Shown: positions 1 through 10,157 of the stretch, piece after piece
Layout: each line of letters opens with the position of its first letter
How positions within the stretch are numbered: the first letter of the stretch is position 1
Assembly (NCBI GenBank): GCA_039802005.1
Contig: JBDRVV010000001.1
Coordinates: 62,001-126,000 of the forward strand
Origin: a candidate division WOR-3 bacterium
GTDB lineage: Bacteria > Hydrothermota > Tepidihabitantia > SM23-42 > JAOAFX01
DNA: 64,000 nucleotides
Direction: 5' to 3'
Notes under the pieces: model-generated
Seen by the model: only the letters and a program-made list of their open reading frames with translations
Databases searched by the model: none
What the model was told of the DNA's origin: nothing
Position numbers and translations under genes: made by a program

Positions 1-795
1 TCGTACTTAGTGGAAATAGCACCGACAGGTGGACATGGTAAAGAGCCACCTCCACTCATTGGTGAGATTCTAAAAAAGTGCGATGTCTTTATTATCCCAA
101 CGAGTTTCTCTCTAACCCATACCCAGGCGCGCATTCAGGCAACAAAATCAGGGGTCCGGGGTGCGACAATGCCCGGCATAACCACCGATTTGATGATACG
201 GACATTGAATGCTGATTATAATAAAATTGCCCGTTTGACAAAGAAAGTGGAGGCACTACTTACGAGAACAAAAGAGGTTTTAGTGAAAACAGGAAATAAT
301 GAACTTTATTTAGACATAACTTCGCGCAGAGGACATCCTGATACAGGAATTATCCGAACCCCTGGAAGTTTCTCTAATCTTCCTGCCGGTGAATCTTATT
401 GCGCACCACTTGAAGATAAATCTGAAGGAAAAGTTGTAATTGATGGTTCTTTTGCACCTCTTGGGCTCCTTAAAAAGCCAGTCATCCTTACTTTAAAATC
501 AGGCAAGATTGTGAAACTTGAAGGAAATAAAACCCTTGAGAAAATATTTGACCAGGCTGGTGAAAAAGGTAGGGTGCTTTGTGAGTTGGGTATAGGGACC
601 AATTATAAAGCAATTATCACTGGTAATGTCCTTGAAGATGAAAAAGTTATGGGGACTATTCATCTTGCATTTGGTAACAATTTAGGATTTGGTGGAAAGA
701 ATGATGCAAAGATACACCTTGATGGTGTTATTAGAAAACCCTGGGTCTGGTTTGATAAGAAATTAGTAATAAAACAGGGTAAAATTGTCATTTAA
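1..795 (+). CDS. M29-type aminopeptidase (leucyl aminopeptidase / aminopeptidase T-like), 5' partial
   Basis: The reading frame is open to the left edge (codons for S-Y-L precede the GTG at 10), so the true start lies outside the window. The protein resembles metal-dependent exopeptidases of the M29 / thermophilic aminopeptidase group. Candidate metal ligands, counted from the GTG, are E128 (NLPAGE), E192 (CELGIGTN), H218 (HLAFG) and the H236-x-D238 pair (HLDG), in the order expected for the family. It is probably a cytoplasmic enzyme releasing N-terminal residues from peptides. It ends 3 nt before the Omp85 gene, so the two are probably co-transcribed. Family assignment rests on motifs; substrate is unknown. 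Confidence 0.75.
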   Translation, partial: SYLVEIAPTGGHGKEPPPLIGEILKKCDVFIIPTSFSLTHTQARIQATKSGVRGATMPGITTDLMIRTLNADYNKIARLTKKVEALLTRTKEVLVKTGNNELYLDITSRRGHPDTGIIRTPGSFSNLPAGESYCAPLEDKSEGKVVIDGSFAPLGLLKKPVILTLKSGKIVKLEGNKTLEKIFDQAGEKGRVLCELGIGTNYKAIITGNVLEDEKVMGTIHLAFGNNLGFGGKNDAKIHLDGVIRKPWVWFDKKLVIKQGKIVI

Positions 796-798
796 TCT

Positions 799-2472
799 TT
801 GACTTGGATACTCTTAATAAATTTTCTCATAACCCTTCCTATTTCAAAAATTAATTTTGAGGGTAATTACTCTGTTAAATCGAGAGAACTTTCCGGGATA
901 ATTCTTTCTCGTAAAAAAGAACAATTCAGCGATTTTAATTTAATACAGGATGTTAGCCGAATAATTCGTTTTTATAACAACCGTGGTTTTTTTGATACAA
1001 AGGTTGAGCCTGTAATAAAGGAATCAGATAAAGATATAGAAATTCTTTTCAAAATTTTTGAAGGTAAAAGACCACGGGTTAAAGAAATCAGGTTTTCAAA
1101 TGGTGAAAAAGATTTGGTTCGTTTCCTGGAAATTGAAAAAAATGAATTTTTTATCCAGGAAAAGATTAAAAAGTCTGCAGAACAGATTGAAAATTATTAC
1201 AAGGACATTGGATATGCGTTTGCAAGGGCAAATACGCGCAGTTTGCCTGATTCTGGAATTTTAATTTTTGAAATCCAGAAAGACAAAATTTTTTACATAA
1301 ATGACATTTCAGTCAAGGGGCTTAGATTTTGCAATCCATCTGTAGTTCATCATGAGATTGAGATAAAACCCGGTGATACCTACAGCAAAAAGAAGATTTT
1401 CAATAGCCAGTTGCGCATCTACCGTTTGGGTTTTTTTAGTACCGTGGATATTGATATGATTAAAGTCTCTGATGATTCATTGGATCTTATATTTAATTTA
1501 AGGGAATTGAAATCCAGAATTCTCAATTGGGGTATTGGTATATCTATACCGTTGAGTTTCATTATTTCTATTGGACTTGAAGAAATGAATCTTTTTAATG
1601 CTGGACATCGTTTTAAAATCCAGCCTTCATTTAAGATAAACATAAAAAAAGAGTGGGAGACAAAATTTGATTTTATCTATTCCATTCCTTATTTTACAAA
1701 ATTTAGATTGAGTCCGTCAGTTTTACCCTTTTACTGGTATGAAAACAGACAGGATTTTATAAGAAAATCCTGGGGTGCTGAATTTAGGGTTTCAAAAATT
1801 TTCAATGAACATATTCAGGCGAATATCGCCAATAAATATAAATATGTAGATATTGATATGAAATCTGAATTACCGGATACTTTTTCAGGAAGCACAAATA
1901 GTATGAAATTTCAATTAATGGGTGATTACCGCAATGAATTTTTCAATCCTGTTTCTGGTATATACATTGTTCCCATTTTAGAGTATGCTGGTGGTATATT
2001 GGGTGGATCTAATCATTATATTCGTTTTGAAACAGAAGCAAGGTATTACAAAACTTTTTTATTAGGCAAAAGGAATATTCTTGCCCAGCGATTAAAATTT
2101 GGTATTATCATTCCTACCGACGGTGTAAGCCCTGACGAAAAATATTATCTTGGCGGACAGTACAGTCTTAGGGGTTATCCGGAAAAATCAATTGGTCCAG
2201 ATTCATTACAGAATGAACATTATGGAGAAGTTTTGATTAATTTCAACATAGAAGACCGCCTGAACATATTTAAAAACTGGGGTTTTGTAGTATTCTTTGA
2301 TATGGGCTATCTTGATAACCGCGAAAAGATTTTCAGGACCGAGTTTTTCAAAATAAGTACAGGTGCAGGGATAAGATATTATACACCAATCGGACCAATC
2401 CGCGCAGATTTCGGCATACCGCTTAAAGAAAAAGGCAGAGAATTTTATTTGGGTATCTATCATATCTTTTAA
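799..2472 (+). CDS. tamA: Omp85 family outer-membrane protein (TamA/BamA-like)
   Basis: A 557-residue protein starting at TTG 799, the only start leaving a signal peptide (hydrophobic MTWILLINFLI). Residues about 20-235 hold roughly three POTRA-like repeats; the rest is beta-rich with aromatic C-terminal strands ending in F, as in 16-strand Omp85 barrels. A GG-x3-LRGY motif near residues 453-462 matches the conserved loop-6 (V/L)RG(F/Y) signature. It should insert or translocate proteins at the outer membrane. The gene lies 4 nt upstream of a TamB-like gene, which favours TamA over BamA, although in many non-proteobacterial phyla the BamA itself pairs with TamB. No promoter is visible before it, so it is probably read from upstream. 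Confidence 0.8.
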   Translation: MTWILLINFLITLPISKINFEGNYSVKSRELSGIILSRKKEQFSDFNLIQDVSRIIRFYNNRGFFDTKVEPVIKESDKDIEILFKIFEGKRPRVKEIRFSNGEKDLVRFLEIEKNEFFIQEKIKKSAEQIENYYKDIGYAFARANTRSLPDSGILIFEIQKDKIFYINDISVKGLRFCNPSVVHHEIEIKPGDTYSKKKIFNSQLRIYRLGFFSTVDIDMIKVSDDSLDLIFNLRELKSRILNWGIGISIPLSFIISIGLEEMNLFNAGHRFKIQPSFKINIKKEWETKFDFIYSIPYFTKFRLSPSVLPFYWYENRQDFIRKSWGAEFRVSKIFNEHIQANIANKYKYVDIDMKSELPDTFSGSTNSMKFQLMGDYRNEFFNPVSGIYIVPILEYAGGILGGSNHYIRFETEARYYKTFLLGKRNILAQRLKFGIIIPTDGVSPDEKYYLGGQYSLRGYPEKSIGPDSLQNEHYGEVLINFNIEDRLNIFKNWGFVVFFDMGYLDNREKIFRTEFFKISTGAGIRYYTPIGPIRADFGIPLKEKGREFYLGIYHIF

Positions 2473-2476
2473 ATTT

Positions 2477-5400
2477 ATGAAGAAATTAATTGTTACATTA
2501 ATAATAATTGTAATAATTGTTGTGGCATTGGTAGTTGTTGTCAATTTTGTTAACTGGGGTGCAGTTGGTTTGAGTATCTTGAATAGAACTACTGGTTATA
2601 AAATTTCTTATGAGAATATTGAAGGAAGTCTGTTCAAGGGATATACAATTCAAAATTATATAATTAAAACCTCTGAGACAGATAGCATTTATGGAGGGAG
2701 GGCACAGATAAGTTATCGATTTTTACCTTTAAGTTTTCGCCTCCCCACAATTTTTCAGTTGAACCTCCTTGAGCCTGTAATATATATTAAAGAAAAAAAA
2801 GGTGTGGCAGAAGAAGGGAAGTTTAGTATTCCGAAGTTCAATCTTTCAATTCGTATTAATGTAAAAAATGGAAGCATAATTTATGAAAACAACAAAAAAT
2901 ATAAAGTTGAAAATATTTCCGGGTTGATTTTTATAGATTTTTTAGGGAGGAGTCTTTATTTTACCACAATGAATTTAAGTTTGAAGAGTTCTGATATACC
3001 GTTGCAGATCTACGCAGCAAATATATTGTTGAATATTACCCCGGAAAAATTTGATTTAAGATCATGCCAGATAAAGGGCAGGGGGATAAACTTGCAGGGA
3101 AACGGATTTTACATTCCTAAGGAAAAAAATCTTTTTTTCAATATTAAGTCAGGCAGACTGATATTAAAAGAGTTAGGTGTTTATCAAGGAACTGTAGAAC
3201 TGAAAGGCGAAGTCCATTATATTAATGGCAAAATACTACCTCAAATTCAGGGTATGGCATCAGGGATTCCTTTTATAGAAAAGGTCGGTTTTGAATCGAA
3301 TGTGCTTGGTGATACAACTATAATCAATTTTTTTGATGGTCAGGCATTAAATGGTACTTTCTCTGCCCAGATGAAATTGACCAGTTTAAAGAATTACATA
3401 ATTGAAACAAATTTCAGGAACATAGATATTTCAAGGTTTCTCAATTCAAAAAAGGCAATTCTTTTAAGTGGAAGACTTGGTTATAAAGACCAAAAATTCT
3501 TTGGTATAGCGAGTTCTCCTATAGAAAATGGACTTGCCATAGATACACTTTATTTTGCCGGGCGTTATAAAAATAATCAGATATTTATTGATACACTACT
3601 TATAAATGAAAGAGATATGAATATATCTGCAACTGGCAAATTATATCCTGACTATGACATTGGTATTTCAATCAATTTTTTGGAACTTAAAAGATTCAGC
3701 AATTTTTATCCTGTATCTGGTTTTGTGTATGGAAATATCTTTATCAAGGGGAATTTTAATGAACTTGGAAAGACAATTTTTAACGCTGACTTAAAAATAA
3801 ATGATTTTAGCACCACTGATTTTTATTTAAATAATTGTCTTGTTAAAATTGAGAATTTTGTTTGGAATGAAAAAATAAACGTAGTCAAGGTTGATATTGA
3901 TTCGGCAGGATACAAGAATATTGGAATAGATAAATTACATTTTTATCTCAAAAAAGATGAATTTCTTTCAGTTGCCCATCGGAACAGTGATACCCTTTTG
4001 TTAAAAGGAAAATTGCTAATTGATGGGACAGGCACGATTGACTCACTCTTTATTAATTTCCACAAAAAATATGCTCACAACATTGAACCGATTTTTTTTG
4101 ATATTTTTAATAGAAAACTTGGGACTGTGCATTTGAAACTTGCTAATGGAGAAATGGTTTTTTCACTAACTGAAAATAAACTCTCAATTTTTGATATTGA
4201 CCTTGATGAGTTATTCAAATTTTTGGGTTTGAAGGAGCAGATAAAGGGAAAATTAGCTTTAAATTTTGAAAGAAATTTGCTGAGTGTAAATGGTGAAAGT
4301 TTATTTTATCGTGGACTGAATAATGGCAGGCTTTCTATAAAGGGTGAATATCAGAAGAATGAGATAAAAAGCTTTCAATTAAGTATAGCCGACGCTAACA
4401 ATCAATCATTTGAGACTTATGGTTCGGTTTCTTTGGATCAATCAAAGTTATATGCAAAATTTAAAGATGTAAGACCCTGGATATTCCCATTTTTGAATTC
4501 ATTTATGGAATCTCCCGATGGATTGATGAGTGGTGAATTAGAATTTGAAGGTAATTTTAAGGATTTTAAAATAACTGGTTCAAGTGAGATTACCAATGCA
4601 AGCTTTGGAATAAATACTATTTCGGCAAGGTTTGATTCTGGGTATGCAAGAGTTAAATTTACAGGCAATCAAATTGTTTTCGAAACGATAAAAGCGCAGG
4701 TCTATTCAAGCAATTCATTACGCCTTGGAATTAGAAACTGGGTAAACGGTGGTGGAGTTGTAAAATTAGAGCCGAAATTCCGTGTGCGCAATCTTTATTT
4801 TGACTTCAGTTTTCGTGATGCACCACTTCAGTATCAAAATTATGCCTATGGAATCGGCTCGGGAAATATTTCAATCAGTATGAAAGACGAAATAATGTTT
4901 TATAATGGGAATATAAATGTAAAAGAAGGGATTATACCTGTGGAATTCGGAACATATCTTGAATCGGGTGCGGAAGAAGAAAAAAAAGAATGGCGAATGA
5001 ATTTACGGTTGAGTGGTGATAGGAATATCTGGTTGCGGAATCGTGATGCGGATATTGAGTTTGGAGGAGAAGTTTATCTCATAAAAGAACAAGCACCGCT
5101 CTATGTTTCAGGAAATCTGGAGACAAAAAGAGGAAATTATTATTGGCTCAATCATATCTTAAAGATAACAAGTGGGAAGATAACAATTGTTCCCCGGGAA
5201 GTTATTGATCCCGAAATTGATTTCTGGGCAGAACTGAATACCCGGGAAAGGGAGCCTGAGACAAACCAGGAAATAAAAATCATTCTGCACTGCACAGGTA
5301 ATATTTCGGAGCCGATTTTTGAATTCTTTTCTGAACCTCCACGCTATAGCGAACAGGATATATTGACTTATTTGAATCTAAATATCACCTGGCGTGAACT

Positions 5401-5734
5401 TGAATCTATAAAGCAGGGTGAATATGTGGGCAGGGTACTGCCAAGAACTGTGCTTGCTTATCTTGAGAGTGATGTTTCAAGAAGGCTCCGTGCGTATACC
5501 GGGCTTGATTATTTCAGGGTTGAAGCACCAATTTTTGAACCACAGGAAAAGACGAAAGTTACAGTTGGAAAATACATCTCCCGCAATCTTTTTATCACTT
5601 ACACCTATGATATTACATCTTTTTCAAATGAATTTAATGTAGAATATTTTATTGATGACCGCAATGAGATTTTAATCAAAAGAGACGAAACTGGCGAATA
5701 CAGTCTTCAGTATCAATATCGGATAAGATTTTAA
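2477..5734 (+). CDS. tamB: TamB-like translocation/assembly module protein (DUF490)
   Basis: A 1085-residue protein with one N-terminal transmembrane helix (about residues 4-27) and then a long, beta-rich, low-complexity body typical of AsmA/TamB proteins. These form lipid- or protein-guiding beta-taco tubes across the periplasm. The last 300 or so residues look like the conserved TamB C-terminal domain (a segment on cross-species conserved glycine and polar strands, ending in YSLQYQYRIRF). Length is close to the family's usual 1100-1300. It starts 4 nt after the Omp85 gene, forming the classic outer-membrane/inner-membrane TamA-TamB pair. No sign of frameshift. Confidence 0.8.
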   Translation: MKKLIVTLIIIVIIVVALVVVVNFVNWGAVGLSILNRTTGYKISYENIEGSLFKGYTIQNYIIKTSETDSIYGGRAQISYRFLPLSFRLPTIFQLNLLEPVIYIKEKKGVAEEGKFSIPKFNLSIRINVKNGSIIYENNKKYKVENISGLIFIDFLGRSLYFTTMNLSLKSSDIPLQIYAANILLNITPEKFDLRSCQIKGRGINLQGNGFYIPKEKNLFFNIKSGRLILKELGVYQGTVELKGEVHYINGKILPQIQGMASGIPFIEKVGFESNVLGDTTIINFFDGQALNGTFSAQMKLTSLKNYIIETNFRNIDISRFLNSKKAILLSGRLGYKDQKFFGIASSPIENGLAIDTLYFAGRYKNNQIFIDTLLINERDMNISATGKLYPDYDIGISINFLELKRFSNFYPVSGFVYGNIFIKGNFNELGKTIFNADLKINDFSTTDFYLNNCLVKIENFVWNEKINVVKVDIDSAGYKNIGIDKLHFYLKKDEFLSVAHRNSDTLLLKGKLLIDGTGTIDSLFINFHKKYAHNIEPIFFDIFNRKLGTVHLKLANGEMVFSLTENKLSIFDIDLDELFKFLGLKEQIKGKLALNFERNLLSVNGESLFYRGLNNGRLSIKGEYQKNEIKSFQLSIADANNQSFETYGSVSLDQSKLYAKFKDVRPWIFPFLNSFMESPDGLMSGELEFEGNFKDFKITGSSEITNASFGINTISARFDSGYARVKFTGNQIVFETIKAQVYSSNSLRLGIRNWVNGGGVVKLEPKFRVRNLYFDFSFRDAPLQYQNYAYGIGSGNISISMKDEIMFYNGNINVKEGIIPVEFGTYLESGAEEEKKEWRMNLRLSGDRNIWLRNRDADIEFGGEVYLIKEQAPLYVSGNLETKRGNYYWLNHILKITSGKITIVPREVIDPEIDFWAELNTREREPETNQEIKIILHCTGNISEPIFEFFSEPPRYSEQDILTYLNLNITWRELESIKQGEYVGRVLPRTVLAYLESDVSRRLRAYTGLDYFRVEAPIFEPQEKTKVTVGKYISRNLFITYTYDITSFSNEFNVEYFIDDRNEILIKRDETGEYSLQYQYRIRF

Positions 5735-5851
5735 AGCTAGTCGCATTTAAAATCGCAAATTCTTGTTGTAATAATGTTAGAACTATTTCCTTTGTTTACG
5801 AAAGTTGATTCTCTATAGACTAAAGCCATCACATTCAAACTAACAATGATA

Positions 5852-5879
5852 TTGACATTTTTAAATCGCTTTATATAAT
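5852..5879 (+). promoter_or_regulatory. Sigma-70-type promoter, predicted leaderless
   Basis: TTGACA at 5852-5857, 16-bp spacer, TATAAT at 5874-5879. The TTG start codon at 5887 follows after 7 nt, so transcription should begin at or next to the start codon. No Shine-Dalgarno sequence is present. Confidence 0.7.
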
Positions 5880-5886
5880 ATAGAAA

Positions 5887-6810
5887 TTGGAAACTTCGAT
5901 GCAAATTCAGTTTAAATTGTTGTCAGGCACAGTTACAATATTACAGCTCATCGCTTGCATCCCAGCATTGCAATGTATCAATAAGAATGAAACTTCTTTG
6001 AGGTATGACACAAATCCTGCCTGGTCACCGGATGGAAATTATATTGCTTTTTGTCGTATGATTAAAGAAGATCTCCTTGATACACTTAAACCAGATGAAT
6101 TAGATTATTCAATCTTTGGTGATGTGGGAATCAAATTATTGGATTTAAATACTGGAAAAGAACAAATTCTGGTTCACACCTTTTCCGAACTTGATTGGAC
6201 AAAGGACAGTAGATGGATAATCTATGAAGGTATTTATAAAGTTGATGCAAAGAATGGAAAAATCATGAGAATATTGATAGATACATTCTCATTTTATCCG
6301 GTTGTTTCTCCTGATGGTTCAAGAATTCTTTATTGTAGTACTCCGCCTGATTCAATTACACCGGCTGGCTCTGGTATTTATCTTACCGACATTAATGGAA
6401 GTTATAGAAAATATCTTGTCTGCGGTCTATACCCGGATTGGCACCCATCTGGTGATAGATTTCTATTTTGCAATGGCTTTAATCTATGCATTGCTGACAC
6501 AAATGGGAATATTACTAAAACTATCATTGAAAATAAAAATATCCGAAGCCCGAGATTCTCACCTGATGGCTCAAAAATCATCTATTGCGATGGGTATACT
6601 GAGGGAGAAAATGAGAAAGATGCATATATTTATTTAATTGATACGCTGGTAATGGAACAAAAAATAATAGCTCAGGGAATCGAACCGCGTTGGTCGCCTG
6701 ATGGCAAAGAGATAGTCTTCTCTGGATATGATGACACTAATGGTGGAATGGTCTTATGGATTATGGATATAGATGGCAATAATAAAAGAAAGATCACCGA
6801 CCCGGACTGA
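5887..6810 (+). CDS. PD40/TolB-like beta-propeller lipoprotein
   Basis: A 307-residue protein with several WD40-like PD40 repeats (PAWSPDGNYIAF, RFSPDGSKIIY, RWSPDGKEIVFSG), which build a beta-propeller like that of TolB. The N-terminus is hydrophobic with a possible lipobox LIAC (Cys about residue 24), so it is likely an envelope lipoprotein. The TTG start is supported by a promoter placed 7 nt upstream; an internal ATG (5899) is an alternative that leaves the signal peptide intact. It is monocistronic, with a hairpin after the stop. Specific function unknown. Confidence 0.7.
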   Translation: METSMQIQFKLLSGTVTILQLIACIPALQCINKNETSLRYDTNPAWSPDGNYIAFCRMIKEDLLDTLKPDELDYSIFGDVGIKLLDLNTGKEQILVHTFSELDWTKDSRWIIYEGIYKVDAKNGKIMRILIDTFSFYPVVSPDGSRILYCSTPPDSITPAGSGIYLTDINGSYRKYLVCGLYPDWHPSGDRFLFCNGFNLCIADTNGNITKTIIENKNIRSPRFSPDGSKIIYCDGYTEGENEKDAYIYLIDTLVMEQKIIAQGIEPRWSPDGKEIVFSGYDDTNGGMVLWIMDIDGNNKRKITDPD

Positions 6811-6828
6811 AAAAGTGCTTCGCTTTTT
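6810..6828 (+). terminator. Short hairpin, probable terminator
   Basis: An AAAAAGTG / CGCTTTTT stem with a 3-nt loop lies directly after the stop codon of the PD40 lipoprotein gene. The T-rich 3' arm is followed by only a few T residues, so it is a modest rho-independent candidate. Confidence 0.5.
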
Positions 6829-6882
6829 GTAAGTATCACGGCTGGGAGCGTTCCTATAGAAATTCTTAATTATTGCCTGATA

Positions 6883-6910
6883 TTGACTTCTACGGGAAAA
6901 TAGGTATACT
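6883..6910 (+). promoter_or_regulatory. Sigma-70-type promoter, near-leaderless
   Basis: TTGACT at 6883-6888, 16-bp spacer, TATACT at 6905-6910. The ATG at 6919 follows after 8 nt, leaving a leader of about 0-2 nt. Confidence 0.65.
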
Positions 6911-6918
6911 TTAAGGTT

Positions 6919-9900
6919 ATGGAGGTCAATTTGCGTCCAATTCTTACAATTTTATTTTTATTGAGTCTCTGCGGGGCAGAGAAGGTGGTGATAACGAGAA
7001 ATAAAAACTATAATCCACCTCCACTTCCACAATCCAATATAAAGATTAACCTTGTCAGTCCAAAAGGAGTTGAAACGAAAGCACCCCAGATGTTAAAGAC
7101 AACACATTTCTTTAAAGAGTTTGGTCTGCCCCGTCCCAGATTAGGCACAAGAATGCAAAATCTACGCATACTTGTTTTGAGGGCAGAGTTTGTTGAAGAT
7201 AATGATTCTCTAACTACGGGCAATGGTAAAATGGACCTCAAGGGATTTGGTTCTCCATCGGATGGTCTTTTTTATGATCCACCCCATACCAAAAAATATT
7301 TTGAAAGGCAGATGGATTTTTTGCACAATTACTACAAAGCGAATTCATTTGGACATTGCAATGTAACATATACGGTAAAACCTGACCGTCCGACGGATTG
7401 TTATCAATTGCCTCATAAGATGGCATACTACAGCGGATATGACCATTATGACCCAAAGACTGGAATCGTCTGGTTTAATACCTACGCAATGGAAATGGGC
7501 ATGGTAAGGATTGTTGCCGATGCAATTGCTGCTGCGGATATGGATGAAACCGTAGACTTTTCTGACTATGATGCAATAATTGTCTTTCATGCGGGGACTC
7601 TTCTTCAAACAAGTATTAATTTTTATAGATTTCGTGATATTCCAGCAGCAACAATTCCACCAGGTGCCTTAGAATATTATCTTGGTGTGCCATATATTAT
7701 TGCAAATAATGGAACGGATACAATTCAATGCCCGATAAGTTGTTTATCAGAAATGGCAAGGGTTGATTGGTATATGGTTGGTGCACTCGGCACCACTGTT
7801 CATGAATTTGGGCATATTCTCGGTCTGCCTGACTTGTATGATATAACGGGCTGGTCAAATGGTGTTGGTGCATTTGATTTGATGGGAACTGGCGGTTGGG
7901 TTGGAATGCCGGATGCTGGTGTGCCTGAGGGTTCTATCCCTGTAAATTTGGGTGCCTGGACAAGATACTTTTTTGGACACTATACCTATGACCCGGTCTG
8001 GGTTGAACCATTTGTAGTAACACATCCCGAAAGCCTATTAACCCTGCGTGCCTCAGCGGCAGATACTTCACAATCTGGTATTGCAAACCAGACAATGATA
8101 AAGATACCCATTTCACCAACTGAATTCTTTTTGATTGAAAACCGTCAGCAGGATATTAAACAAAAAGACACAATAATAATTGATGTTGAGGATGGAATTC
8201 CGGTTTATGTTGATAATGGCGAGTTCGATTTCTTCTTGCCGGGCAGTGGGATATTAATCTGGCATATTGATGACAATGTGATATATGCAAATTATGGATA
8301 TAATATAATTCAGATTGACCCGAAGCATAAGGGAATTGATGTAGAAGAGGCGGATGGGATACAGCATTTTGATGCCTGGGTATATGTTGATACACTTGAA
8401 TATTATGGCTCAAAGTATGATTTCTTCTTTGTTGATGATTCAAACAAATCAAATCGCAGATTCGGTCCTTTTACCAATCCCAATTCTGATAGTTATTTTG
8501 GGAAATCTCTTTTGAATATAGAAATCTTTTCAAAACTTGATACCTTGATGAGCTTGTCGGTTAATTTTGATATCTATCAAAAAGGATTTCCAGTCTCTCT
8601 ACCGGTACGAAAATCCATTCATTCTTTAAATTACGGCGACCTTGATGGTAATGGCGATATGGAAATAGTTTCGACAACCCGTTACGGGCATATCTATGTT
8701 TATAACCATGACGGCACTCCTTATCGCTCAGCAATGGTTGATACAATCACCACATTTACCGCAATCGGTGATATAAACAATGACGGTGCTGAAGATATTG
8801 TATTTGGCTCAGGATTTAATTTACGGGTTTTGGATGGAATTACTCTTACACCATTAACAAACTTTCCATTCAGGACCGATGGCATAATTCTTGGTGCGCC
8901 TTTATTGTTTGATATAAATGGCGATAATAAACTTGAAATAATATTTGGTTCCGAGGATAGAAAACTATATTGTCTGAATAGTGATGGAACAAATATTGCA
9001 AACTTCCCGATTTATCTCAATTCCTGGATATATTCCACGCCCTGTGTTTTTGATGAAACAAATAGAACCATTGGTGTCCTTGGTGCCGACGGCAGATTCT
9101 GGCTTATAAATAAAGACGGCATAGTAAAGGAATACACTGAATCCCAGCATAATATGCTCACATATTCCTCCCCGGTGGTGGGTGATATAGACCGCGATGG
9201 TAAACCCGAAGCAGCAATTGTCAATGGCTATGGAACTTTTTATATCTATGGTGCAGATACCTTAGAACAGAAATTTGAAACCTGGATTGATACTGTCTTT
9301 TATTATACACCGGCGCTCGCGGATATTGATAAGGATGGCTATCTTGAAATTATCTCACCCAATAGTAGCAAGACCCTTTATGTCTTCAATCGTAACGGGA
9401 CTATTGAAAACAACTTTCCGCTGAATACAGATATGAATATTTTATATCCACTCGTTATTGCCGAACTTGATACAATCAGTAGAGAAGAAATTGTCTTCGG
9501 TCTTGGACCAAAAGATAGCCTGAGTACAGGACAATTGAAGATTATTTATAATCGCAATCATGAATTTGCATTTTCACCATTGTTCGGTGATGGTGGATTT
9601 TCTTCGCCCGGGTTTGTAGCAGATATTGATTTTGATGGTGATTTAGAACTTGCCTGTGGTAGCGATTCTGGCAAGATCTATATCTGGGACTTTCCAGGCA
9701 GAACTGCTTCCTGGTGTGGTTATATGAATTCAAATAAAAATTGGGGAGTGTATAAGGGAGATTATCTTGAAATTTCAAGTTCATCAGAACTCATTGGTTC
9801 TTTCTATATTTATCCATCACCGGTAAAAGGCAAAGGCACGGTGCGTTTCTATCTTTATCAGAATGCAGAAGTGAAGGTTGATATCTTGGATATTACCGGG

Positions 9901-10065
9901 CATAGAATTGGTGGTATGAAACTATATGACACAATGCCGAATGAATATAACGAATGTTATTTTGATTTTAAAAATCAATCCAATGGCGTGTATATTCTGC
10001 GCATTGAAGCGAAGAATAGTAATAAAAAAGAAGTGAAATTTAAAAAATTCGCAGTACTTAAGTAA
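6919..10065 (+). CDS. Secreted M6-family metalloprotease with FG-GAP repeats and T9SS sorting domain
   Basis: A 1048-residue protein. After a signal peptide comes an M6 (immune inhibitor A-like) catalytic domain with zinc motif H295-E-F-G-H299-x5-D305 (HEFGHILGLPD). Residues about 570-930 contain FG-GAP/VCBS-type calcium-binding repeats (DLDGNGDME, DINGDNKLE, DIDRDGKPE), and the last 80 or so residues form a Por-secretion (type IX) C-terminal sorting domain (FYIYPSPV...GVYILRIE). It is likely secreted and attached to or released from the cell surface. Two starts compete: ATG 6919, almost at the predicted transcript end, and TTG 6931, preceded by GGAGG and giving a tidier signal peptide. Confidence 0.9.
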   Translation: MEVNLRPILTILFLLSLCGAEKVVITRNKNYNPPPLPQSNIKINLVSPKGVETKAPQMLKTTHFFKEFGLPRPRLGTRMQNLRILVLRAEFVEDNDSLTTGNGKMDLKGFGSPSDGLFYDPPHTKKYFERQMDFLHNYYKANSFGHCNVTYTVKPDRPTDCYQLPHKMAYYSGYDHYDPKTGIVWFNTYAMEMGMVRIVADAIAAADMDETVDFSDYDAIIVFHAGTLLQTSINFYRFRDIPAATIPPGALEYYLGVPYIIANNGTDTIQCPISCLSEMARVDWYMVGALGTTVHEFGHILGLPDLYDITGWSNGVGAFDLMGTGGWVGMPDAGVPEGSIPVNLGAWTRYFFGHYTYDPVWVEPFVVTHPESLLTLRASAADTSQSGIANQTMIKIPISPTEFFLIENRQQDIKQKDTIIIDVEDGIPVYVDNGEFDFFLPGSGILIWHIDDNVIYANYGYNIIQIDPKHKGIDVEEADGIQHFDAWVYVDTLEYYGSKYDFFFVDDSNKSNRRFGPFTNPNSDSYFGKSLLNIEIFSKLDTLMSLSVNFDIYQKGFPVSLPVRKSIHSLNYGDLDGNGDMEIVSTTRYGHIYVYNHDGTPYRSAMVDTITTFTAIGDINNDGAEDIVFGSGFNLRVLDGITLTPLTNFPFRTDGIILGAPLLFDINGDNKLEIIFGSEDRKLYCLNSDGTNIANFPIYLNSWIYSTPCVFDETNRTIGVLGADGRFWLINKDGIVKEYTESQHNMLTYSSPVVGDIDRDGKPEAAIVNGYGTFYIYGADTLEQKFETWIDTVFYYTPALADIDKDGYLEIISPNSSKTLYVFNRNGTIENNFPLNTDMNILYPLVIAELDTISREEIVFGLGPKDSLSTGQLKIIYNRNHEFAFSPLFGDGGFSSPGFVADIDFDGDLELACGSDSGKIYIWDFPGRTASWCGYMNSNKNWGVYKGDYLEISSSSELIGSFYIYPSPVKGKGTVRFYLYQNAEVKVDILDITGHRIGGMKLYDTMPNEYNECYFDFKNQSNGVYILRIEAKNSNKKEVKFKKFAVLK

Positions 10066-10067
10066 AA

Positions 10068-10145
10068 CCCTCACCCTAACCCTCTCCCTTGTGTCTCATC
10101 TCGAGATTCGACATCGAGAGAAAGGGAGAGGTGAAGGAGAGGGTG
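10068..10145. repeat. Imperfect inverted repeat (CCCTCACCCTAACCC-type)
   Basis: A left arm rich in CCCTCACCCTAACCCTCTCCC (10068-10090) pairs imperfectly with a right arm AAGGGAGAGGTGAAGGAGAGG (10122-10145). An inner stem TCTCGA/TCGAGA sits in the loop. GC content and sequence differ sharply from the neighbouring genes. It resembles mobile palindromic repeats seen dispersed in many environmental genomes. The right arm runs straight into the Shine-Dalgarno of the next gene. Confidence 0.65.
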
Positions 10146-10157
10146 AAAGGAGGCAAA

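Noticed and set aside
2206-2544. 112-codon minus-strand frame across the tamA-tamB junction
   Set aside because: It is opposite two well-supported genes, with threonine-rich low complexity; a shadow frame.
10089-10157. N-terminal extension of the DUF5683-like protein
   Set aside because: The extra 23 codons are the arms of an inverted repeat; a strong Shine-Dalgarno marks TTG 10158.
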